NCBI GenBank assembly: GCA_033763655.1 | Contig: JANRKD010000025.1 | Coordinates: forward strand, 1-36,984 | DNA length: 36,984 nt | Direction: 5' to 3' | Source of the DNA: QFOX01 sp033763655 | GTDB lineage: Bacteria > Pseudomonadota > Alphaproteobacteria > Rickettsiales > UBA3002 | Shown: piece after piece, positions 17,054 to 24,153 of the stretch | Numbering within the stretch: position 1 is the stretch's first letter | How the letters are laid out: the number at the start of each line of letters is the position of its first letter | Notes under the pieces: generated by a model | The model's database searches: none | Told to the model about the DNA's origin: nothing | What the model saw: only the letters and a program-made list of their open reading frames with translations | Made by a program: the position numbers and the translations under genes

Positions 17054-17722
17054 ATGCAGCTTGTCATGCCATTTGCGCGGGCAACCAGCTACGACCCCGC
17101 CGATTTTATCCGTGGGGCGGGCAACGAGCAGGCGCTGGCGCTGATTGAGCGCTGGCCCGACTGGCCCTACTCGATGCTGTTGCTGCACGGGCCGGAAAGC
17201 TGCGGCAAAACCCATCTGGCGCATGTGTTCGCGGCCCGCGCCCGCGCTACGTTTCTTGCGCCCGCTCGCCTTGGTCAGGCGCCCGCCGATCAGCTGCTGG
17301 TCGGCAACCATGCCTGGGTGCTCGACGATCTCGAGGCGGTGACGGATGCCCCGGCGCTGGCGCAGCTTATCAACCATGCGCGCGCGCGCGGTGATTACCT
17401 GCTGATGACGGCGCGCGCCGCCGCTTCCGAATTATCCATCCCCCTGCCCGATTTGCGCTCGCGGCTGCGGGCCTTGCCGAGTGTCGCGCTCGGCAGCCCC
17501 GATGATGCGCTGCTGATGGGCGTGCTGGCCAAGCATTTCGCCGACCGCCAGTTGCGGATTGCACCCGAAGTGCTGGCCTTTGCCGTGCAGCATATCGAGC
17601 GCAGCCACGGGGCCGCACAGAAATTCGTGCGGGCGGTGGATACGCTGTCGCTATCGCAGGGGCGCGCCATCACCGTTGCCCTCGTGCGCACGGCGATGAA
17701 AAACGCATGGCTGCGCGCGTAA
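17054..17722 (+). CDS. hdaA: DnaA-related AAA+ regulator HdaA (regulatory inactivation of DnaA)
   Basis: 222 residues. It opens with the clamp-binding motif QLVMPF (residues 2-7), comparable to the QL-x-LPL peptide of Hda that docks on the DNA polymerase sliding clamp. It then has a DnaA-like AAA+ domain with Walker A GPESCGKT (46-53), Walker B WVLDDLE (88-94) and the LPDLRSRL arginine-finger region near 130-137. There is no domain IV DNA-binding helix-turn-helix, which separates it from DnaA. Hda proteins stimulate ATP hydrolysis by DnaA after initiation. The name HdaA follows alphaproteobacterial usage. Confidence 0.88.
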   Translation: MQLVMPFARATSYDPADFIRGAGNEQALALIERWPDWPYSMLLLHGPESCGKTHLAHVFAARARATFLAPARLGQAPADQLLVGNHAWVLDDLEAVTDAPALAQLINHARARGDYLLMTARAAASELSIPLPDLRSRLRALPSVALGSPDDALLMGVLAKHFADRQLRIAPEVLAFAVQHIERSHGAAQKFVRAVDTLSLSQGRAITVALVRTAMKNAWLRA

Positions 17723-17775
17723 AATTTCTTGGCATTACCTGCTATATCTAGTATGGAATACGGGCATGAAAGCCT

Positions 17776-18558
17776 ATGGGTAGCGTTATGGCAGCAGCGG
17801 CGACAGAGCAGGCCAGGGCAGCGTTTTCCGCACTCGGACAACGCGCCGACCGCCAGATTGTCACCTACTGGCGCGTGCGCATCCATCGTGCGCTCGACCG
17901 CCTCGAGGCGGAAGCCCGCCGCATGTTCCAGCTGGAACAGGAACTCAGCAGTTTTGCACAGGCCTATTACGAAGCGGTGGGCGGCGTCGCCGAACGGCTC
18001 GCGCAGCTCGAGCAGGAGGAAGCACTGGCCGACGAGGCGGCCATGCATGCGGTGGCCATGCCCGCCGCCCTCGCCCAGCGCGATGTCCGCAGCGCACGGC
18101 ATCATGAAATCAAGACGCGCTACCGCAGCCTCGCCAAGGAAATCCACCCCGACCGTGCGATGGTGGTCGAAGGGTCGGGCGGCAAGGCGAGTGCCATGCA
18201 TGCGCTCAACGCCGCCTACCAGCATGGTGATTTGGCAATGCTGCTCAGGCTTGAGGCGCAAACCGCCGTCGCCCGCATCGAGGACGAATCACCCGCTGCG
18301 GGGATGGAGCTGGAAGATGCCTTGCATGAGATCGAACGGGCGACAGGTACCTATGCCGAGGGCTACCGCGCCATGCTCGGCTCGCCGCTCAACGAGCTGA
18401 TGCTGCGGGCCATGGCGGCGCGGCTGGCCGGCTGGGACTGGATCGAGGCGGTGGTGCGAAAGGCTGAGCGCGCCGTTGCGGCGCGTGAACGCGCGGTGGC
18501 GGCGGCAGGCATTGCCCGGATTGGTGCCTGGCGCGACGAAACCCAGGCGGCGGCATAA
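17776..18558 (+). CDS. J-domain (DnaJ-like) protein
   Basis: 260 residues. The first 100 residues are helical and charged (coiled-coil likely). A J-domain follows at about 108-165 with KTRYRSLAKEIHPDR, containing the HPD tripeptide at 124-126 that stimulates Hsp70, and then HALNAAYQHGDLAMLLRL. The C-terminal third is again helical and Ala/Arg-rich. No Gly/Phe or zinc-finger region is present, so it is a class III J-protein, not DnaJ itself. Its partner is presumably DnaK. It is on the same strand as hdaA but with a 53-bp gap. Confidence 0.8.
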   Translation: MGSVMAAAATEQARAAFSALGQRADRQIVTYWRVRIHRALDRLEAEARRMFQLEQELSSFAQAYYEAVGGVAERLAQLEQEEALADEAAMHAVAMPAALAQRDVRSARHHEIKTRYRSLAKEIHPDRAMVVEGSGGKASAMHALNAAYQHGDLAMLLRLEAQTAVARIEDESPAAGMELEDALHEIERATGTYAEGYRAMLGSPLNELMLRAMAARLAGWDWIEAVVRKAERAVAARERAVAAAGIARIGAWRDETQAAA

Positions 18559-18577
18559 ACATTTTGGGCAAACAGGT

Positions 18578-18928
18578 ATGACCATCACACGGATTGATTC
18601 GGGCCCACGCATGAGCGAGGCGGTGGTGCATGGCGGTAAAGTCTATCTCAGCGGGATGGTGGCCGAGGCGGCGGCAGGGCACTCCGTGGCTGCGCAAACG
18701 ACAGATATTCTGGCGCAGATAGATGCCGTTCTCGCAGGGGTCGGCAGCGACAAAACCAAACTGTTAAAAGTGAATATCTGGCTGACGGATATTGGCACCA
18801 TCACCGAAATGAATGCGGTGTGGGATGCCTGGGTGGTGGCAGGAAAAACCCCGGCGCGGGCGACGGTGGAAGCGAAACTTGCCAGCCCCGACTGGGCCAT
18901 CGAGGTGATGGTCGAAGCGGCGGTTTAG
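18578..18928 (+). CDS. RidA/YjgF family enamine-imine deaminase
   Basis: 116 residues from the ATG at 18578, preceded by CAGGT. Earlier in-frame codons lie inside the J-protein gene. RidA-type trimers hydrolyse reactive 2-aminoacrylate-type intermediates. VHGGKVYLSGMV, the VLAGVGSDKTKLLKVNIWLTD segment and Arg94 in TPARATVEAKL (the family's substrate carboxylate-binding Arg) are present, with a final Glu in AIEVMVEA. It resembles the second RidA subfamily, lacking the usual PYSQA N-terminal signature. It ends in a 4-bp convergent overlap with rpoH. Confidence 0.88.
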   Translation: MTITRIDSGPRMSEAVVHGGKVYLSGMVAEAAAGHSVAAQTTDILAQIDAVLAGVGSDKTKLLKVNIWLTDIGTITEMNAVWDAWVVAGKTPARATVEAKLASPDWAIEVMVEAAV

Positions 18929-19830
18929 GCCGCTTTGGCCTTGGGCAGCGCCGCTTTTTTGGCGGCTTCCATCACGAAGGCGGTCATTTTCTCAAGCGCG
19001 CGCGACTCAATCTGCCGCACCCGTTCGCGGCTGATGCCAAACTGTTTTGAGAGCGTTTCGAGGGTCAGCTCTTCCTCGTTCATCCGCCGGGCAACGATGA
19101 TGTCGCGCTCGCGCGGGTTGAGGCTGGCCAGCGCCTGCGCCAGCAGCTTTTGTTTCAGGCGCAGTTCCTGATTGTCGCCGAGGATTTCCTCGTGGCTTGC
19201 CGCCGGGTCGGCGAGCATATCCATCCACTCGGTTTCGCCGTCGGCGTGGGCGCGGGCGTTGAGGTTCTTGTCGGTCGCCCCCATGCGCAGATCCATGTCG
19301 ATGACATCCTGCTCGTTGACGTCGAGCTCATGGGCGATGGTGCGGATTTCCTGCGGGGTGAGGGCTTTGCCGTCATCGACCGCTTTCAGGCGTTTGCGCA
19401 TTTTTTTGAGGTTGAAGAACAGGCGCTTCTGCGCGGCGGAGGAGCCCATTTTAACCAGACTCCACGAGCGCAGCACAAACTCCTGAATGCTGGCGCGAAT
19501 CCACCACATGGCGTAGGTGCTCAGGCGGAAGCCCTTTTCCGGCTCGAACTTTTTCACCGCCTGCATGAGGCCGATATTGCCCTCGGCAATCAGCTCGGCG
19601 ACCGGCAGGCCGTAGCCGCGGTAGCCGTAGGCGATTTTGGCAACCAGTCGCAAATGCGAGGTGACCAGTTTGTGGGCGGCGTCGTAATCACCGTATTCGC
19701 TCCAGCGTTTGGCGAGCATGTATTCTTCATCCGCGTCGAGGATGGGGAATTTCTGGATTTCCTGCATATAACGGCGCAGGCCTCCATCCGGCGAAATGAC
19801 GGGCAGGGCATGCGGGCGGGTGATGGTCAT
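18925..19830 (-). CDS. rpoH: RNA polymerase heat-shock sigma factor RpoH (sigma32)
   Basis: 301 residues. Sigma70-family group 3 with region 2 (LRLVAKIAYGYRGYGLPVAE, EGNIGLMQAVKKFEPEKG, FRLSTYAMWWIRASIQEFVLRSW), the sigma32-specific RpoH box QKRLFFNL at residues 134-141, and region 4 helix-turn-helix ETLSKQFGISRERVRQIESRALEKM near the C-terminus. It directs transcription of chaperone and protease genes on heat or misfolding stress. A near-consensus sigma70 promoter lies just upstream (19909-19937). The end overlaps RidA by 4 bp in convergent orientation. Confidence 0.97.
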   Translation of the reverse strand: MTITRPHALPVISPDGGLRRYMQEIQKFPILDADEEYMLAKRWSEYGDYDAAHKLVTSHLRLVAKIAYGYRGYGLPVAELIAEGNIGLMQAVKKFEPEKGFRLSTYAMWWIRASIQEFVLRSWSLVKMGSSAAQKRLFFNLKKMRKRLKAVDDGKALTPQEIRTIAHELDVNEQDVIDMDLRMGATDKNLNARAHADGETEWMDMLADPAASHEEILGDNQELRLKQKLLAQALASLNPRERDIIVARRMNEEELTLETLSKQFGISRERVRQIESRALEKMTAFVMEAAKKAALPKAKAA

Positions 19831-19908
19831 ATCAATCCTCGGGGGTGGCGGGAGAACCGCCGGGGGCTTGCCGGTTACGGTGCGTATGGCACCTTATTCT
19901 TGCCTGAA

Positions 19909-19937
19909 GATATAGCCTATCAGCCCTTGATTGTCAA
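19909..19937 (-). promoter_or_regulatory. near-consensus sigma70-type promoter of rpoH
   Basis: On the minus strand TTGACA (19937-19932), 17 bp, TATATC (19914-19909). The -35 box lies inside the last codons of rluD, so rpoH can be expressed independently of the thrC-M16-rluD operon. The leader before the rpoH ATG is about 70 nt. Confidence 0.75.
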
Positions 19938-20948
19938 GGAAACGAGGGTGCTCTCAAGGGCGATAAGGTCGGCGGGAAGCGGACAGGAGAACTCCATGAT
20001 TTCTTCGGTTTTCGGGTGGGTTAGCACGAGATGTTGCGCATGCAGCGCCTGCCGGTTGAAGCGTTGTAATACGTCGATAGCATCGGGCGTCAGCCGGTAG
20101 CCCGCCGCTTTCATGCGGGCAAGGCGCGTGGTCGTTGGCATGCCATAGACCGGGTCGCCGATCAGCGGGCATTTGGCATGGGTGAGGTGGACGCGGATCT
20201 GGTGGGTGCGCCCCGTTTCCAGTTCGCATTGCACCTTGCTCGCCAGCGGCGTCAGGTTGCCGGGGATGTGGTAGGCGGCGAGGGTTTCGTAATGGGTGAC
20301 GGCATGTTTACCGTCGGCGACGACGCCCATCTGGCGGCGGTAACGCGGGTTGCGGGCGATTGGGGCGTCGATACTGCCCGCACGCGGGGTCAGCGCCATC
20401 CAGACATAGGCGAGGTAGGTGCGTTTCAGGGTGCGTGTCTTGAGTTGCGCCGAGAGATGCTGGTGGGCGGCGTCGTGCTTGGCAACCACCAGTAAGCCCG
20501 ATGTATCTTTGTCGATGCGGTGGACGATACCGGGGCGGGCGACGCCACCAATGCCCGAAAGGCTTGCCCCGCAATGGCCGATAAGCGCGTGCACCAGCGT
20601 GTCGCCGCGCGTGCCCGCCGCCGGGTGGACGGTCATGCCCGCCGGTTTGTTGAGGACGATGAGGTCGTCATCCTCATAGACAATATCGAGCGCGATGGAG
20701 GAAGGGGTGAGGTCGAGCGCCACCAGTTCGGGGATGGTGAGGGTGTAGGTTTCGCCCGCTTTGACTTTCGACGACGCAATGACGCGTGCCTCGGGCGTGG
20801 GGGGAGAGGCGGCGCGGCATACCGCACCGGCTTCAATCAATGCCTGCAGCCGCGCCCGGCTGATCTCGGGCAGGGCGCCGCTCAGGAACTTATCGAGGCG
20901 CAGGCCCGCGCTGGTTTCATCGACGGTGATGCTCTGCGGCGTGGTCAC
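19920..20948 (-). CDS. rluD: 23S rRNA pseudouridine synthase, RluD type
   Basis: 342 residues from a GTG at 20948 that overlaps the stop of the M16 gene (GTGA). A long open extension upstream lies inside that gene and is rejected. An N-terminal S4 domain (RLDKFLSGALPEISRARLQALIEAGAV, about 17-43) leads into the RluA-type catalytic domain with LNKPAGMTVHPA and the active-site Asp146 in HRIDKDTSG, then ETGRTHQIRVHL. RluD makes pseudouridines in helix 69 of 23S rRNA. RluC/RluA specificity cannot be fully excluded, but length and the S4 domain favour RluD. Confidence 0.9.
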   Translation of the reverse strand: MTTPQSITVDETSAGLRLDKFLSGALPEISRARLQALIEAGAVCRAASPPTPEARVIASSKVKAGETYTLTIPELVALDLTPSSIALDIVYEDDDLIVLNKPAGMTVHPAAGTRGDTLVHALIGHCGASLSGIGGVARPGIVHRIDKDTSGLLVVAKHDAAHQHLSAQLKTRTLKRTYLAYVWMALTPRAGSIDAPIARNPRYRRQMGVVADGKHAVTHYETLAAYHIPGNLTPLASKVQCELETGRTHQIRVHLTHAKCPLIGDPVYGMPTTTRLARMKAAGYRLTPDAIDVLQRFNRQALHAQHLVLTHPKTEEIMEFSCPLPADLIALESTLVSLTIKG

Positions 20949-22207
20949 GCGGCGAGTTTCACGCTGAGGTTGGCGCTGTTCACGCTGCCGATGGGGCCGA
21001 GCGCGGCGACGGTGGGGGTGGCGGCGCTTAAGGCCAGATTGGCCATGCGCACCATATCGGCCTGCGTTACCGCGTCGATCTCGGCGAGCAATTGCGTGGC
21101 GGTGCGGTATTCGCCATAGACATGCAGGTGGCGCGCGATCCACTCGGCGATGGAGCCGCAATTCTCGCGCGTCATTACCGTGCCGGCTTTAAGCTGATTT
21201 TTGGCGCGCAGCAGTTCGGCGTCGCTCACGCCCTCGCGCATACCTGCGAGCACCCGCTTGAGGGCGCCGGTCAGCGCGGGCAGGTGAGCCGCTGTGGTGC
21301 CTGCGTAAATGCCCAGCACGCCGACATCCTGATAGCCCGAGGCGTAGGCCGAAACCGCATAGGCAAGGCCCAGCCGCTCGCGAACTTCCTGAAACAGGCG
21401 CGAGGACATGCCGCCGCCGAGGATGGTGGCAAATACCTGCAGCGCGTAATAGTCGGGATGGGTGACGGGCAGGCCCGGAAAGCCAAGCACGAGCTGCACC
21501 TGTTCGAGGTCTTTTTCGAGGGTTTTTTCGCCGCCCTGATAGGTGGCGGCAGGCTCTTGTGTTTTGGCCTGCGCGTTGGTGCGGCTGCCGAAAAATTCGG
21601 TGGCGATGGCGAGGGTTTCGGCATGATCGACGCAACCGGCGGCGGCCAGCACGAGGCGGTTGGGCTGGTAGTGCTTGCGGGTGTAATGGATGAGATCCTC
21701 GCGGGTGAAGGTGGCGACGCGCGCGGCCTTGCCGAGGATAGGCCGTGCGAGGGGCTGCCCGGCGAAGGCCATTTCCTGAAACAGGTCGAAGACCAGATCG
21801 TCAGGTGTGTCGTGGTGCATGGCGATTTCCTGCAGCACCACCTGCCGTTCGCGTTCCAGCTCGTCCGCATCGAAGGTCGAACCGGCGAGGATTTCGCACA
21901 GCAAACGCAGCGCGTCGGCGGCGTATTCTTTCAGCACCTTGGCGTAATAGACGGTGTGTTCGTGGCTGGTATAGGCGTTGACGTTGCCGCCCATGAGGTC
22001 GAACGCCTCGGCAATCGCGCGCGCGTTCATGGTCGCGGTGCCTTTGAAGGCCATATGTTCGAGCAGGTGCGAAAGCCCGCCCTCATTTTCCGTTTCGTGC
22101 CGCGCGCCGACATCGACTGCAATCGCGAACGCGGCGGAATGTTCCTCCGCGTTGCGCTCGGTGGCAATGCGAAACCCGTTCGGCAGGGTGGTGAGGGTGT
22201 AGGTCAT
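20945..22207 (-). CDS. M16 family zinc peptidase (processing peptidase-like)
   Basis: 420 residues. The inverted zinc motif HLLEH is at 47-51 in the family context GGLSHLLEHMAFKGT, and the third ligand Glu lies in the ERERQVVLQEI helix near 120-130. The C-terminal half is the inactive paired domain (PDYYALQVFATILGGGMSSRLFQEVRERLGLAYAV is typical). Cytoplasmic or periplasmic location is uncertain, as no signal peptide is seen. In alphaproteobacteria this gene is regularly found downstream of thrC, and here it overlaps thrC by 4 bp (ATGA) and rluD by 4 bp. Confidence 0.93.
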   Translation of the reverse strand: MTYTLTTLPNGFRIATERNAEEHSAAFAIAVDVGARHETENEGGLSHLLEHMAFKGTATMNARAIAEAFDLMGGNVNAYTSHEHTVYYAKVLKEYAADALRLLCEILAGSTFDADELERERQVVLQEIAMHHDTPDDLVFDLFQEMAFAGQPLARPILGKAARVATFTREDLIHYTRKHYQPNRLVLAAAGCVDHAETLAIATEFFGSRTNAQAKTQEPAATYQGGEKTLEKDLEQVQLVLGFPGLPVTHPDYYALQVFATILGGGMSSRLFQEVRERLGLAYAVSAYASGYQDVGVLGIYAGTTAAHLPALTGALKRVLAGMREGVSDAELLRAKNQLKAGTVMTRENCGSIAEWIARHLHVYGEYRTATQLLAEIDAVTQADMVRMANLALSAATPTVAALGPIGSVNSANLSVKLAA

Positions 22208-23580
22208 AGGCCGCGTATATAGGCCTTAAGCGCGGGTAAGTCACGCTCCATCGGCGTAAAATGCTCGGCGCGGTCGTATAAATCGGCCAGATGCGCGGGC
22301 AGCGGCGGGGTGAGGCCGGTGGCGCGGTTCACTGCTTCGGGGAATTTGGCGGGGTGGGCGGTGGCCAGCGTCACGGTGAGGCCGGTGGGTTTAAGCGCCT
22401 TAGTGGCGGCGACGCCGACGGCGGTATGCGGGTCGAGCAGGGTGCCGGTGGTTTCGTAGGTGCGTTTGATGATGGCAAGGGTGGCTGCATCATCGACCCG
22501 GTGGGCGGCGAAGAGGGCGGTGAAATCGGCGTGCTGCGCGGGCGTGAGGGTCAGCGTTCCGGTGGCGCGGAACTCCGCCATGGCCCGGCCGAGTGCGGCG
22601 CCGTCGCGGTCGAACAGGTCGAACAGCAGGCGCTCGAAATTACTGCTGATTTCGATGTCCATGCTGGGCGACAGGGTGGGGGTGACCCCCGTCCTGTGAT
22701 AGGCGCCGGTTTCCACGCAGCGGGCGAGGATGTCGTTGGCGTTGCTGGCAATGATGAGCTTGCCGATGGGCAGGCCCATGGCGCGGGCGAGGTAGCCTGC
22801 ATAAATATCGCCGAAATTGCCGGTGGGGACGGAGAAGCTGACTTCACGTGCAGGCGCGCCGAGGCGTAAGGCGGCGTAGAAGTAATAGACGATCTGCGCC
22901 AGCACCCGCGCGAAATTGATGGAATTGACGGCGAGCAGCGGCGTTCCCGCGCGAAACTCCGCATCCGCAAACAGGGCTTTCACCATGTCCTGGCAATCGT
23001 CGAACGTGCCGTCCACCGCCAGCGCGTGGATGTTGGCCGCATGGAGCGTGGTCATCTGGCGGCGCTGTACTTCCGACGTGCGGCCCTCGGGGTAGAGGAT
23101 GACAATGTCGAGGTTGGCGCGGCCCATGCAGCCCGCCATCGCTGCCGAGCCGGTATCGCCCGAGGTGGCGCCGAGCACGACCGCCCTTTCGCCTTCCGGC
23201 AGCGCCGCTTCGAGGAGCTGGCCGACCAGTTGCAGTGCGAAATCCTTGAAGGCGAGGGTCGGTCCGTGGAACAGTTCGAGCAGGAAATGGTCGGCGGCAA
23301 GCTGCGTCAGCGGCGCAATCGCGGCGTGACGGAAGTTGGCGTAGGCGGTATCAATCATCCGCTTCATGTCGGCGCGGCGGAAACTGTCGCCGACAAACGG
23401 CATCATGATTTCAAGCGCCAGCTCGGGGTAGGAAAGGCCCGCGAGCGCGGCAATGGCGGCCGGGCTGAAATGTGGGATAGTTTGGGGCACATAGAGGCCG
23501 CCGTCGCCGGCCAGCCCGGCCAGCAGCGCGCCTTTGAAATCGACCCCGGGCGCAACCGCGCGTGTGGAAATATACCGCAT
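22204..23580 (-). CDS. thrC: threonine synthase
   Basis: 458 residues from the ATG at 23580, giving the standard MRYISTR start. An ATG at 23634 would add 18 residues. It converts O-phospho-homoserine to threonine with PLP. Family marks are GDGGLYVP (about 25-32), LELFHGPTLAFKDFALQ with PLP-binding Lys112, a SGDTG phosphate-binding loop (VLGATSGDTGSAAMAG, about 135-150) and VPTGNFGDIYAGYLA. Length matches the long (ThrC-type II) form used by proteobacteria. It is first in the thrC-M16-rluD operon. Confidence 0.96.
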   Translation of the reverse strand: MRYISTRAVAPGVDFKGALLAGLAGDGGLYVPQTIPHFSPAAIAALAGLSYPELALEIMMPFVGDSFRRADMKRMIDTAYANFRHAAIAPLTQLAADHFLLELFHGPTLAFKDFALQLVGQLLEAALPEGERAVVLGATSGDTGSAAMAGCMGRANLDIVILYPEGRTSEVQRRQMTTLHAANIHALAVDGTFDDCQDMVKALFADAEFRAGTPLLAVNSINFARVLAQIVYYFYAALRLGAPAREVSFSVPTGNFGDIYAGYLARAMGLPIGKLIIASNANDILARCVETGAYHRTGVTPTLSPSMDIEISSNFERLLFDLFDRDGAALGRAMAEFRATGTLTLTPAQHADFTALFAAHRVDDAATLAIIKRTYETTGTLLDPHTAVGVAATKALKPTGLTVTLATAHPAKFPEAVNRATGLTPPLPAHLADLYDRAEHFTPMERDLPALKAYIRGL

Positions 23581-23664
23581 GCGCGCAGGTTTAGCCGGTT
23601 TACCGCCGGTTGTCACGGGGATGATGACAGGCACCCCAATCCACGCCGCTATGGCTGTGCGCGG

Positions 23665-24153
23665 TTATTTCTTCGCATCGCAGCAGGCGCCGCCGTTCAG
23701 GAAGCGCTTGCGCAGGAAATAATCGACCGAGGCTTTGCCCGCACCCTGAAACAGGATCAGCGCCAGCATCAGCGCCCAGACCAGATGAATGTCGAAATGC
23801 ATGTAGGTGAATTCGATGACACCGGTCATGAACAGCAGGGCGGCGGCGCCCAGCCGCGCACCAAGGCCGAACACCAGCAGCACCGGCGCGATCAGTTCCG
23901 CTCCCGTGCCCAGAGTGGCGGCCAGCTCCGGCGGCAGCAGCGGCACCTGGTATTCATCGGCAAACAGGGCGACGGTGCTTTCCCAATCGGTGATTTTGGT
24001 CAGGCCGGATTTCCAGAACACATCGGCAATCCATAGCCGCATGCCCAGCACGGGCAGGAACGACAGTTTGTCGAGCAACGGCAGGATTTTTCTCGCGAGG
24101 CCGTTGAGGCGTTGGCAGCAGGCCGAGGGGGTGCAGGTGGGGGAGTTGGTCAT
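23665..24153 (-). CDS. DoxX-family membrane protein of the bufferin operon (BufD/GigD-like)
   Basis: 162 residues with four membrane helices (about 33-48, 78-100, 105-125, 130-145). The DoxX pattern is LGMRLWIADVFWKSGLTKITDW, then GTGAELIAPVLLVFGLGARLGAAALLFM, then a HFDIHLVWALMLALILFQGAG helix. It overlaps the fused bufBC gene by 4 bp (ATGA), so it is translated after it. In Caulobacter a DoxX gene (gigD) accompanies the same enzymes. Unusual here: Cys7, Cys12 and Cys13 in the N-terminal tail and Cys157-Cys158 in the C-terminal tail, which could bind or pass metal. The transport or redox role is unproven. Confidence 0.85.
   Translation of the reverse strand: MTNSPTCTPSACCQRLNGLARKILPLLDKLSFLPVLGMRLWIADVFWKSGLTKITDWESTVALFADEYQVPLLPPELAATLGTGAELIAPVLLVFGLGARLGAAALLFMTGVIEFTYMHFDIHLVWALMLALILFQGAGKASVDYFLRKRFLNGGACCDAKK

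Noticed and set aside
20949..21161. 71-codon N-terminal extension of rluD
   Set aside because: It lies wholly inside the M16 gene on the same strand and is very Arg-rich, typical of a frame shadow; GTG at 20948 gives the normal S4 domain start.
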